Assembly: GCF_030272615.1 (NCBI RefSeq)
Contig: NC_081408.1
Span: 312,251,118-312,288,117 of the forward strand
DNA from: Cryptomeria japonica
Lineage: Eukaryota; Streptophyta; Pinopsida; Cupressales; Cupressaceae
DNA length: 37,000 bases
Direction: 5' to 3'
This document shows, one piece after another, positions 11,777 to 22,329 of the stretch. Both the position numbers and the translations under genes were made by a program. Below the pieces are notes generated by a model. That model did not search any database. It was not told the DNA's origin and saw only the letters and a list, made by a program, of their open reading frames with translations. Position 1 is the stretch's first letter. Each line of letters begins with the position of its first letter.

Positions 11777-14104
11777 TGTCATAACCCGATTTTTCATAGA
11801 CTTTATTATTATTATTAAATAACTGGACATGGATTAATATTCAGAATAAGACTATGTAAGTTAGACCTTTGGATTTATCTAGATGAACTTGAATTACTCC
11901 GGTATTTTAATTTTTATCGATGGATGATTGCAAATTGCTATGTTTCAATTTTAGAATGCAATGTGATAAATGTATGTATCAATTGATTATTTTGGGAAAT
12001 AATTATGTTGTATTACTATTATCATGGGCTGACTATTTGATGTTTGTGTGAGTTGTGAGTTTGTGCAGGTTGTCAAAGACAAACATGTGGCTTAGGTAGA
12101 GGCTTCCTAGCTTACTGGCAGTGGACGATGAGATGGGAACCTACACACACATACACATAGTCTTGCATACAATGCATGATTATTTTTTTAGAGGATAGAA
12201 AAGTAAATTAATTTTTAATTTGATTACATAAATATTTAAAAAAATACGTAAATAAATAAATATATACATATATTCTTGAAACATAAATATAGATATTACG
12301 AAAAATCTTGGCTGCCATATCCCCTAGTCTAATCAATTATTATTTGAAGGAAACTACAGGTCTATTAAATAAATCACATGAATATGACTTTAATGCTGGA
12401 AGTGGTGTTTTAACCTTATTTTCTGCAACCGTCAGTATTAATTGCTTAACATAACTCTAGGTTCTTATTCGATCTTATCTTCCATGAATTGGGTAAGTGA
12501 AGTTTAAATGAACATTAACTGAGCAAGAGAGGTGGCATGAACAGTTGGAGAAACCATCGATCAACTTTATTAAAAACTAACACCCTTACAACTGCCATGT
12601 ACATCTTCAGCACCAAAGTAAGATGGCAAAGGTAGAGTTACAAAGGGAGATAGTTAGACGTGCTAGAAATCAGCGGCAGAGATGGAGGACTGACAGGGAG
12701 CTAATGTAGGATTTGATTTGGTTTTTAAAAAAAGGAGAGGAGGGAAAAAAACGTTCTGATGAGAATCATAAACTCAGTAAAACAGGGGAAGGAGAAGCCG
12801 GAACAATTTTGGGGAAGTTCGTGTTCATCTGATCTGCAAATGAAGGAAAACCCATTGCTCTGTGGTAGAGAAGGCAGAAGTTCTCGAGTCAAATAACTCT
12901 TCAGAAAACCGTCGGTTCAGAATTCGTAGATCTCCCCCAGTTTATTTGAAAAGTTGTAGTTGTTCCCTGCTTAGCTTTTAAGAATCTTGGTGTGAACCTG
13001 GACAAATAAAAATTGGGCCGAATCATGTCTTGCTTAGTTTATTTTGTGGTAATGTTGGCCATCATTTGCAGACCCACCACTTAGGATCTTGATGTTAGCC
13101 CAGCTCGTGTAAGCCCAGATAGTTCATCATAAACCTGGCATTAGACCGATCCATAGGCTGTGCATTCTATGACAAATTTTATTCTGCTCTTATGCGAATA
13201 GTGGGTATACGGTGGCCGAAAACTGCATTCCTTCTATATTAAAGTTTTGTTTATGTGCATTCCATCGTTATCTTGTCAAATTTCTCTGATCGAAATTCCT
13301 TGAGCATGTATTTTAATCGAATCTTTGTTAGATTTTCCCTTATATCGAACTCCTGACACTAAATTGATAAATAACGATATGGAATTTTCTTTTATTTTAA
13401 ATAAAAAACATTCTTTAATGTTAGACATTCTCTGGTGGATTTACAAGCATCTGAGAGAACACGGGCCAATTCACAACCTCTTCGATGCAACCCACTGTAG
13501 AATGAAATACTAGTTTTGGATATACACCCACAGGTTGAATCGACTTAGTTGGCTCTTACCATTATGTTTTAGGAATCGCCTTCAACCTGATCTTGAGCCG
13601 TTTTGCACGACTTGCAATCAATCTGTTCCATTTAAGAATAACTCTTTCCCAGAGGCTAACACGCTATATTTGCACCTCATCCGCTTGGGGTATCACTTAT
13701 TAGACTGGCTTTTTTAGAAGATAGCCGCAGTTCTAGTATTGAAGCAATGGTGGTATTCATTTCGACCTTCAAACACCAAGAAACACACTCTCACAACCAC
13801 CTCAGGCCAAAATGGCAACGTAGCAATGAAGTTAGGGGGGGCGGCTTGATATCTACACACTGTGTCTCTCTTTACCGTGACATTCTCTCTATGATTGTAT
13901 TTAAATCCATTTCACATAATCTTTCCTTCTGACCACACTTAACGATGCTCATGTTAAACCTTTCAGTGGTTGTTCAAATTTCCATGCTTTGTTGTAATAA
14001 AACAGTGAATTCATAATTGAGTTTTCATAAAAGTTATTTAATGCCAAAAATCGGCGACAGTGCTAAATATAGCCTTATCCACTCATAAAACATTCAACAT
14101 GCAG

Positions 14105-14275
14105 AGAGTTGGTTTATTGGTTAAGGCAAGTAGTTGGAATCCATAGGTCATGGGTTCAAAACCCACCGCCTGCTTGTAGAATTTGATTGTTTATTTTACT
14201 GTATTTGCTAGCTGTAAACAACTGTTGTAGATGTAGTGTGGAGAGTAACTGAATTTATTTGAAGAAAACAAAAAA
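14105..14275 (+). mobile_element. Possible tRNA-derived SINE or tRNA relic inside element E
   Basis: The sequence has a good box A (TGGTTTATTGG, about 14110) and a perfect box B (GGTTCAAAACC, about 14153), spaced as in a tRNA gene. GCAG near the start can pair with CTGC at the end of the tRNA-like part. The cloverleaf is poor, so it is not a functional tRNA. An A-rich stretch near 14265-14275 may be its tail. No clean target duplication was found. Confidence 0.45.
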
Positions 14276-14516
14276 ACTATTTAAAATGATATTGCAGATT
14301 TCAGTATAAAAGATCATATTGCCACAAAAAAAATTGACTGCTCCTTGTGAAATTTTTTTGTGAATAAGAATATTTTTTTAAGAAATTGATAGAGATTTTA
14401 ATAAAAGTAATAAATTATTGATTGTCATAGTCGTATGTAGTTGTTTAAGGATTTATAGTTTGGTTCCTTTCTGAGAATTTTCTGACTTTTATTTCTTATT
14501 TGAAATTGATGGACAG

Positions 14517-15855
14517 TGTGATGTCCCCTTCTAGTTGACATCTGTCAGCTGAGTAGATTAGCCTATCACTGACCCTCATAGGCTGATGAGGTTGGTTAGA
14601 GGGTCCTCCGGAGTTTTGGTTCGTCATCTTCAGAGCGAGCACTCCAGGTCTGGTTTTTGTTTAAGGTCTCCAGGACTCCGTTTGAGATACTTTCTATTTT
14701 TAGCAGTCCTGCTATTTATAGCCAGTGGGTTGGACATGGGACGGAGTATGGTTTGGCAATCTCCAGTTCAAATGGCAGGCAATTCTGATAAGTATTTGGA
14801 GAGATATTAATATTTAATTATTTTTATTAAATATTAAATGGGCGAACTTTAATGTTTAATTGTTTTAAAAGTCACTTTAAGTCATAACTTAAATGAGTGT
14901 TCATCTCTCGTCAGATGGGGCCAGTTTTATATTAAATGGGAAGTGATTTATTTTTGACACTTCAATAGTCAAAAATTAAATATTAAAGTTAAACATCATT
15001 TAATGCCAAAATCGCACCCTTCTTGGGAATCGCGCCAAACCCTAAGTGGAGAGGATTAAAGAAGATTTTAGGTCTTCTTTTCATTATGCTAAGTTTTGAT
15101 ATTTTGATAGGAGCTCTGAGAGAAGTATTGGGCAAGGGTTTCAACGGAAGATTCTTCTGCAGTGATCAGAGGTATCGGTACAGGAAAACGTGGGATTCTT
15201 GTACAACAGCATCAGAGGCGGTGAAATATCAGTTGATCTTGCTCTTCCAGTTGGTTTCATTCAGGGACCAAGTTTGTGCTTATTAATCAGAGAGGCACCG
15301 TTATTCTTCAGTACTTTGTTGCAGCAGCAAACAGGGAAACAGAGGTACCCAAAGGAGATATTTATTGGTGGCTGTACGGCTGCCTAGGAAGTAGCGCCAA
15401 TCACCTAAAGGGGTCTGCGATTTGCATGTTGGAGGAATCAAAAAAATATTATAAAAATAGCTGAAGGTGCACCTAGTCTGGAGTCATCCATTGAGCTATC
15501 ATGTTAGCTGTTCTGGTCAGTTTGGAGTAAGTTACAGCATGCTGTCATAATGGACTGTGTATGACCAGCAAGGAAGAAATAAGGGTTTCCAGAATTTCAT
15601 GGTATTTTTCAGTTCCTATCTAATAATGTTTGTTTATGTATTGAGGGTAGATTAAGGTTGAATAAATGTAATAAGAGTTTGATCAATTTATTACTGAACT
15701 ATAATTGATTTCTAGCGTTTCCCTATAGTTGCTTTTTGAGCTTATAATAGTCAAAGTATACTAGCTGTTCAAAAATTTGCAAAGAACAAACTTAAAACGC
15801 AACAGGGTCAACTAAACGACAGTTGTCAGAGTTGAGGGCCTTTGAGGTTCTTACA
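14517..15855 (+). mobile_element. Solo LTR F (gypsy-like)
   Basis: The 1,339-bp unit starts TGTGATGTCCCC and ends GAGGTTCTTACA. The flanks are GACAG (14512-14516) and GACAA (15856-15860), a 5-bp duplication with one mismatch. Its first 12 bp are identical to the 3' LTR start of element G, where a polypurine tract lies directly before it; that gives the orientation. No primer site follows the right end and there is no second copy nearby, so it is a solo LTR left by LTR-LTR recombination. Short open frames inside it (14586-15464) are not recognisable. Confidence 0.72.
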
Positions 15856-16547
15856 GACAAACTATCAAATCATAAGTGTGATTAAATATGAATAATTTAT
15901 TATAATTATTTACCTTAAAATTTTGAGCTAAAATGGGTGGGTGCCGAATATGGAACAATAAGGGAGGGTAAATCTCAACACCTGATTTACTTGCCAATAG
16001 TCGGCTCAAACATTTGGCCAAAGTATTCGAATCAATGGAAATGTTGATTTTTTTTTTAACTCCTGCCATATCATGATTATAGGACTGCATAGTCATAGGT
16101 GATATGTATGTTAGTTATAATCATGTTGAACCAGGGTCCCTTTCCCACCTGCCGGTTCCAAATTGCTAGGGGCTTCGTGCAAGGGTCAGGAGCTCACTGA
16201 GCACCAGGGAAGCGGTTGCTTCGTGGTTGGGTGGTTAATGCACCTGGGCCACGTGTTCGTCTCACGGGAGCAGATTGAGTGTAGTCTGCAGCTTACTGGA
16301 GATAGTTTGTTCATCTAGGATTATTATTCATGTATTTGCACTCGACCATTGGTTATGAACTTATGGGTTATGTAAAATTCTTTCAGAAGCAAGACCACAT
16401 GTATATGTAAACCAACCTATATGGTCGCATCTATATCATCTTTCAATAAGAGTAAAGTATGAATTTAACGACTCTAATGTATATCATCACTTGATTTATG
16501 TAATTCTTGGAAATTAATGAGAATTTTTGGATATTTGAGTCATTACA

Positions 16548-16720
16548 GAATACCCCTAACAAAAGCCATACAACCAAGGGCCAATAGAGAACCTTTTGGT
16601 CAATATCTTGCAACAAGAAACAAAATTAAAAGCATCAAAAGCCAACCTTTTTTCTAAACCACTAGAATGGTTGGGAAGGATTATGTGTGGATGCAACTGA
16701 AGCAACAAGAGGTCTATAAT
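16548..16720 (+). pseudogene. LINE (L1-type) endonuclease domain, 3' piece
   Basis: After the second GAATA copy (16548-16552) the frame continues with TPNKSHTTKGQ and then a stop. Other frames supply the next family blocks: LLVNILQQETKL matches the conserved LQETKL strand, whose Glu is catalytic, and WEGLCVDATEATRGL matches the WxGxxVxAxGxxGG block. Homology fades by about 16720. Stops and frameshifts show the LINE was dead or has died since. No reverse transcriptase was found to the right, so the copy is truncated or replaced there. Confidence 0.85.
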
Positions 16721-17569
16721 ATTTATTGTCTATTGTTACAACCAAAAGAAATAAAATCCTAAAACCATATTAAATGAGAGCACAAAAATATAGTTACTAT
16801 CATATTCGTTATAGCATAAGACTCTAGAGAGGAGATTTTTTTCACTAGTGATTTTTTTGAGGCAGACATTTCTTTTTACCATTTTAGAAATCAAACCACA
16901 CTTCATCAAATTTACCATAGCTTTCTATATTAAGTCAATGTTTTTGGTGTGTTTGGATTTTGGGTTTCTTAATTCACAATCTACTTGAATTTCTAAGCAG
17001 TTGCACCCACCCCTAAACTTACAATTATACATCTCCTTGCACTCTCTATCATCCTAGTGCAAAAAAAATCACACAATCCAATTCAGAAGAGCTAAATGAT
17101 ACACATGTAAACTTTAAACTTTTCAGTTGGTGTGTGTGCATATATGCATCCACTCACATACTAGAGAATGAAGGCAAGTTCCATTTTTTGAAAAATTGAA
17201 TGAGGTGATTTTTCTCGTAGTTGTACAAGTAATACCACTGTTTGTGAAAAAGGGAAGCAAAGACTTGAAACAAATCAAATATAGTAAAATCTTAAAAACA
17301 ACAGAGAGAGTGACATAATAAATTAACTAGGGAGATTTTTTTTACACCTTGTCAACTATATCAAAATTGATATTTTTACAGTATAATATTAACAAGTGAC
17401 ATTGATTCACTGAGATTTTATGCATGACATTTTAAAGTTAATAACAATACTTTTTGTTTTCAATGAGATGTAAATTAAGCGTATTATTTTTTACATTAAT
17501 GATCATGCATTGGTTCACTACTAAATTCAGTTTTCACATTCCTTCATATATACTCCCTAATATATTATA
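16721..17569. other. Unassigned AT-rich DNA
   Basis: No motif, RNA or paired repeat is visible. It lies between the fading LINE remnant and the truncated RNase H end of copia element A, so it contains the junction of two older elements. Confidence 0.4.
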
Positions 17570-17620
17570 TAACTGTATTTTACTATCAGCGTAACCATTG
17601 CACCTCCTTTGGTGCAAGCA
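17570..17620 (-). pseudogene. Copia element A: RNase H fragment left of the element G insertion
   Basis: The minus strand reads HQRRCNGYADSK, matching the GYADSDW start of the copia RNase H domain, in which the Asp is catalytic. It continues in frame from the 20498 side when element G is removed. Homology ends almost at once, so copia A is truncated here. The sequence AAGCA at 17616-17620 is repeated at 20498-20502. Confidence 0.6.
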
Positions 17621-18472
17621 CTAGTAATATTAATTTTTAAATAATAATGTTCTTCTGGACTGACTTATTTTGAATAAATATTTTGTCTCTTTGAGGCTGA
17701 CCTCTCCCAGAATTATATTTTTTTATTTCCAGGTCGACCCATTGTTATGTTTAGCCTATCGCCCATATATATGGCAAAGGTTTCCAATGGGAATCATCTT
17801 GATCGGTTCATACAATTCGGAGTTTGCAAAGTGCAGATTCTTTTCTCAACTGGGACGGAAACCTCAGTTAGAAAAGGCTACAGGTAGGACGCAAACCCTG
17901 CCTGAGCACATTCCTTTAGAACAGCTCGTGGTTAATTTAGGAGGTTGCTGCACCAATCCTAAATTGCACATCCAGATAGAAAGGTTTCACTTGACTACTG
18001 GAGCAGATCAGGCTAGATTATGCAGGCGACTAACCTGACACATAAAATCTGCCAGTGAAGTAATTTAACTGCTCTCTTGAGAGTACAAATCTTGCAATTG
18101 AATTCTTCTTGAAGTTGGTGTCTGTGGTTTATATTGTCTAGATTGTCATCTGTTTCCATAAGACATATTAGACTTGAAGTAACAGTAGTGTGGATAGTAT
18201 CATTTGTGAATTTATTTGGCACATATCAGTTTACATTGCAGACATCAGTGGTATTTGAATCATTTTCTAATTGATTCATTTCACTAATCAGTGTTTGATC
18301 CATTCCAGTAATTAATTAACTAAGATTTACATGCAAAGTTGAGTACATTCTATGATCTGAGTGGTTTGGAACGCAAATGTCATGGTTTTACTACTGCTGT
18401 TATAAGTATTGCAAGCATGTGTTGGTTGAAATTGTTAACCAGTCAATAAAGAAAAACCATAGGTTCATTACA
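17621..18472 (+). repeat. Element G 5' LTR, 5'-truncated
   Basis: It aligns with the 3' LTR from about TTAAATAATAATGTTCTTCT onward, through GTCTCTTTGAGGC, TAGCCTATC, GAGCACATTCC and TCAATAAAGAAAAACC. It ends CATTACA. An open frame at 17670-18038 lies inside it and is not a gene. Confidence 0.88.
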
Positions 18473-18473
18473 G

Positions 18474-18487
18474 TAGTATCGGAGGCT
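18474..18487 (+). other. Element G primer-binding site
   Basis: TAGTATCGGAGGCT lies one base after the LTR end. It is a degenerate form of the initiator-Met tRNA primer site TGGTATCAGAGCC. Confidence 0.6.
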
Positions 18488-18524
18488 TTGCTCTTGCCAG
18501 CCTGTGGGAACTGTGGTATGGCAT

Positions 18525-19016
18525 ATGCAATCAATTATCAGGGAAAATAGAGAATTTCAATCCTTTATGATAGATTCTATGGCAGAGGTAGCTTACATCC
18601 TGAGGGAAATAAATCGACAGTGGAATGCTGGTAGACTCAATCTGCCTTTTGAAGAAGGAAGTAACTCAGCCAATGGCAGAGTTGCAATTAAGCCACCCAA
18701 GAGGATATTCAGAACCAATTTTTTACAAAGAGAAAAGGAAGACCCCTTTGAGGGAGAACAACTCATACCACCACGACAGGAGGATGAAATGGCAAGGTAT
18801 CATGCTGAAAATCATGGCTTAAACCCAGCCATCCAATGTGACATGTCCTTCACTGAGTATTCTGTATTACGAAATGAAGACAAAAAATGGGCATCAGAGG
18901 AGAAGGTTTTGAAAGCAGTCTCAAGACAGTACTCCAGAGCAGATTCTTGGGCAGTAACAACAAAGATCCAACATGCAATATCCTTTGTTAGGAGAAGATG
19001 TTTTATTGGTATCTAA
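18525..19016 (+). pseudogene. Element G gag-like reading frame
   Basis: The frame opens just after the primer site. The first ATG is at 18525, giving about 163 residues (MQSIIRENREFQSF...) and a TAA at 19014-19016. The N-terminal part is helical and charged (residues about 1-40). A basic proline-containing stretch (about 62-95) and an acidic EEDEMARYHAEN-like region follow. I recognise no capsid motif or zinc knuckle. Position and length point to the start of a gag that is cut by the internal deletion. A real gag would be longer. Confidence 0.55.
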
Positions 19017-19100
19017 TGACTGCATGTATCCGCAAAAGATCGATGGAGTCAAAATGGAAAAAGATCACTTAAGATGTGAAATGCCCAAGTTGAATGTGCT

Positions 19101-19565
19101 TTGGAGGAAAATATTACGGTCAGCCCTAAGTGGGAAATGATAAAACACAAAACTGAAGGTGTTGAGGATGTCTCAATAAATTATCTTTTAGAGAAAGAGG
19201 TTGAGCATCTTGTGTATGGACTAAGGTATGAAAACACCTCAAATTTGTTGTTCCCTATGTCACAGTTAATTACATGTCATCATGATATTAGAGAAGGGGA
19301 TACAATTCATAGTATAGGGAATGTGTACCACTTGATTCAAGTACAACATCATATTTGCATATGGGATCCAGGTGATCTTTGGAGGATCATCACCTTAGGG
19401 GAGACGTATTTTGGTGTATATACTTGGTCTATATTAGATGAGCATTGTATGGTGTTTGACAATTCGTGGCTCCCCTTGAGTATGGAGATCTTTGAGCATC
19501 CAAACCTGAAGTTGCTTGAGGACAAGCAACATCTTGGAGGGGAGGACTGTGATGTCCCCAAGTGA
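19101..19565 (+). pseudogene. Element G 3' terminal polyprotein fragment
   Basis: About 150 codons run up to the polypurine tract and end inside the first bases of the LTR. The stretch YHLIQVQHHICIWDPGDLW and the following region are unknown to me by family. Its place, directly before the polypurine tract, is where the C-terminus of a Ty3-type polyprotein or an extra 3' frame lies. No reverse transcriptase, RNase H or integrase motif is present. Confidence 0.5.
19534..19547 (+). other. Element G polypurine tract
   Basis: TTGGAGGGGAGGAC lies directly before the 3' LTR start TGTGATGTCCCC, as expected for the plus-strand primer of an LTR retrotransposon. Confidence 0.8.
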
Positions 19566-20497
19566 GCACAGGTGTTTTGTTTGTTTTGCAGCCAGTAATA
19601 AAGTGATCTTAAACAATAATTAATTAATAATATTAATGATTTTAAATAATAATTTTAATATTTTTATAATATTAAATAATATTGTTCTTCTGCAACAATT
19701 TATTTTGAATAAATATTTTGTCTCTTTGAGGCCGACCTCTCCCAGAATTATATTTTTTATTTCCAGTCTGGCCTGTTGTTATGTTTAGCCTATCACCTAT
19801 ATATATGGTGAAGGTTTCCAACGGGAATCATCTTGATCAGTTCATACAATTCGGAGTTCGCAAAGTGCAGATGCTTTTCTCACCTGGGACAGAAACCTCA
19901 GTTAAAGAAGGCTACAGGTAGGATGCAAACCCTTTCTGAGCATATTCCTTTAGAACAGCTTGTGATTAATTTAGGAGGTTGCGGTGCCAATCCTAAATTG
20001 CACATCCAAATAGAAGGTTTCACTTGACTATTGGAGCAGATCAGGCTAGATTATGCAGGCAACTAACCTGGTACATAAAATCTGCCAGCAAAGTAATGTA
20101 ACTGCTCTCTTGAGAGTACAAATCTTGAAATTGAATCTTCTTGAAGTTGTTGTCTGTGGTTTATATTGTCTAGATTGTAATTTGATTCCATAAGACATAT
20201 TAGAATTATTTTGCAAGTAAACAGTATTGTGGACAGTATCATTTCTGAATTTCTTTGGCACATATCAGTTTACATTGCAGAAATCAGTGGTATTCGAATC
20301 ATTTTCTGATCAATTCATTTCAGTAATCAGTGTTTGATCCATTCCAGTGGTTAATTAACTAAGATTTAGATAAAAAGTTGAATGCATTCTCTGATCTGAG
20401 TAGTTTGGAATGCACATGTCATGGTTTAAGTATTACATGCATGTGTCGGTTTGAAATTGTTAACCTGTCAATAAAGAAAAACCCTAGGCTCATTATA
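19548..20497 (+). repeat. Element G 3' LTR
   Basis: The 950-bp LTR starts TGTGATGTCCCC after the polypurine tract and ends CATTATA, where the 5' LTR has CATTACA. The two LTRs differ by many substitutions and small indels, so the insertion is old. Confidence 0.85.
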
Positions 20498-21016
20498 AAG
20501 CACTACCTGCCAAATGGGAAAATGACCCAGTCTTCGTCACCACCATAACTCAGTCCAATATGCATTGTGCCCTTAAATACAGAAGGATATGTTTTGCAAC
20601 ATACCAATGAACCAGCCTGGGCTGCACCATGTACTGACTCAACATGTTGGCTGCAAAACATATGTCAGGCCTGGTAGTTACCCAAGTACATGAGAGAACC
20701 TATCAATTGTCTATACACAAATAGACCTATTATATCTAAATAAGAATCAACAAATGACTAAATATTTGCTACCACAAGACCCAAGGGCTTGCAATCTATC
20801 ATCTAAAATCTCATCAAAATCTTGATTACATATTCTCACTGTCTAAGGAAAACTTAACTCAGATTTTTATATTCTTCTAGCCCCAAAACAGTCAGTCCAT
20901 CAAGCCAATGTCCATATCAAATTCTTTTGCCAACTCTATCTCACACCATTTTATGAGTTTCTTCGAACATCCTATAAGTATTAAATCATCTACATACAAG
21001 ACTAAAACAAGCAGTT

Positions 21017-21248
21017 TAAAATGATCAATCAAATGGTAAAAGTTGGAATCTACATCTGTCTAAGTGAAACACAAACTTTAAAAAGGTTCAATGATCTTGG
21101 AGTTACATGCATAAAGTGCATATTTCAGACCATAAAATGATCAATCAAATGGTAAAAGTTGGAATCTACATCTGTCTAAGTGAAACACAAACTTTAAAAA
21201 GGTTCAATGATCTTGGAGTTACATGCATAAAGTGCATATTTCAGACCA
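21017..21248 (+). repeat. Exact 116-bp tandem duplication inside copia A
   Basis: Copies 21017-21132 and 21133-21248 appear identical and are bounded by a shared TAAA, a likely microhomology or slippage junction. The duplication lies just upstream (minus strand) of the YVDD site and repeats the YGLKYALCM block. Since 116 is not a multiple of three it also shifts the frame. Confidence 0.93.
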
Positions 21249-22025
21249 TAAAGGACCTTTTTCAATCTCCAACAAAAGTTTCATGCTCTTGCACCTCAAA
21301 GCCTCTTGGTTAATTTATGTACACCTCCGCAATCAACCCATCAAGACATGTTCTCTTCACATCCATTAGTTATAAACGCCAAGCAAAGACTACTCCTAAA
21401 GACATAATGAATATTATAGAGGTATACCTAGCAATTGGAGCAAAAATCTCGTCATGGTCAACTCCTCCTTTCCAGGAAAACCCTATAGCCACAAACTAGG
21501 GTTTTAATTTTCTATGCTGACACTGTCACATGCTTGATCTTGTGTAACCACTTAGAGTCAATTGCTGACTTCCCTTCTAATTGAGGTATTATCTCCCACA
21601 CACCATTCTTCATTATGGAGTGGTAGTCCAGCATCATGGAATCCTACCAACCTATTGACCTATTGCCTCCTTAAAACTAGAAGGCTAGAAGGCTCTGCAT
21701 TAATAATAGAAGACACAAGTACCACGTAATTTGGAACATAGGAATTCCAACTAGCTCATGCACCTCCTATAGTGTCTACGTGAACCACTTAAGCTTTCTT
21801 GCTAAACTAGATGGAAACGAGGCACCTCTTGCACCTCATCAATTTGACATCTATGCTCATAACTACCTTTCGCTGAGATGGAAAGTTAATTTTGTAAGCT
21901 CTCGAGGTCTCGCTATAACCCACAATGAGCACATTTCAAACTAGAACGTTCCAACTTGGTCCTTTTCTCATCAAGGATATCAATGTAAATAGGACAACTG
22001 CAAACACCAAGATGTTACTTGAGGC

Positions 22026-22030
22026 TTCTC
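22026..22030. other. Target-site duplication of element B, left copy
   Basis: TTCTC here and at 34341-34345. On the minus strand the copia A frame rejoins as GGC-GAGAA-GCC, giving FIGEKPQV, which is the normal family sequence at this place. Confidence 0.85.
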
Positions 22031-22319
22031 GTTGGAGTGATCAACCTCCCATGAGCACAAACAGCTATAAACCTTCACACGAGAAATATATTTCACCAAT
22101 AGATGAATGAAGTGAGATGTTTTGAAACGTACAAGCACCTCGCTTATGAAGGCAAAAGCAAGAGAGGGAGCATCAATGAGGTGTGAGGGTAGGAAGGGAG
22201 CAGGTAACATCCAACCACCCAAGTACAAATACCTATGCACTTAGCAAATATTATATTATGACAACTAATACCTAAGTGGAACTTAAGAATAATGAGTAAA
22301 TAGTTAATATACTCCAACA
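22031..22319 (-). repeat. Element B 3' LTR
   Basis: It aligns end to end with 34048-34339, including GGAGTGATCAACCTCCCA, TATATTTCACCAATAGAT, CCCAAGTACAAATACC and CCTAAGTGGAACTTAAG. The left tip has lost the first T (GTTGGAG in place of TGTTGGAG). Confidence 0.92.
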
Positions 22320-22329
22320 CCCCCCCTTA
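22320..22329 (-). other. Element B polypurine tract
   Basis: The minus strand reads TTAAGGGGGGG directly before the LTR start TGTTGGAGT. Confidence 0.8.

Larger units (their letters stand above)
11777..16547. mobile_element. Element E: long solo LTR or LTR-like element, split by solo LTR F
   Basis: The ends are TGTCATAACCC and GAGTCATTACA, flanked by perfect GAATA duplications (11772-11776 and 16548-16552). The LINE frame joins exactly across it. Without the nested LTR F the element is about 3.4 kb. The two ends are not repeats of each other and I saw no primer site, polypurine tract, gag or pol. It is therefore best read as a long solo LTR or a non-autonomous unit. Short open frames at 13325-13932 do not resemble known proteins. 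It carries a possible SINE near 14100. Orientation is uncertain. Confidence 0.75.
17621..20497 (+). mobile_element. Element G: internally deleted LTR retrotransposon inserted in copia A
   Basis: Two direct LTRs flank a short internal region with a primer site, a gag-like frame, a 3' terminal frame and a polypurine tract. The protease, reverse transcriptase and integrase are missing, so it is a deletion derivative that could only have moved with proteins from a relative. AAGCA, extending to AAGCACTA, flanks both sides and marks the insertion in copia RNase H. The 5' LTR lacks roughly its first 80-100 bp compared with the 3' LTR. Confidence 0.85.
20498..22030 (-). pseudogene. Copia element A: reverse transcriptase and RNase H linker
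   Basis: On the minus strand, blocks of a Ty1/copia polyprotein follow in order from right to left. Near 21950-21990 is PDEKRTKLERS, the segment after the integrase core. Near 21420-21450 is FAPIARYTSI. Near 21330-21380 is MDVKRTCLDGLIAEVYI, matching the MDVKxAFLNG block with the first catalytic Asp. At 20996-20985 is YVDD within LLVLVLYVDDLILIG, the polymerase active site. Near 20680-20720 is QLIGSLMYL. Near 20540-20640 are the block before RNase H and GGDEDWVIFPF. Many stops and frameshifts separate them, so it is inactive. The right end at 22030 is cut by element B, and the left end by element G. Confidence 0.9.

Noticed and set aside
14105-14175. Functional tRNA gene
   Set aside because: Promoter boxes are present but stems other than the TPsiC-like one do not form well.
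17670-18038. 122-codon plus-strand frame
   Set aside because: It lies inside the element G LTR and its counterpart in the other LTR is broken, so it is not a gene.
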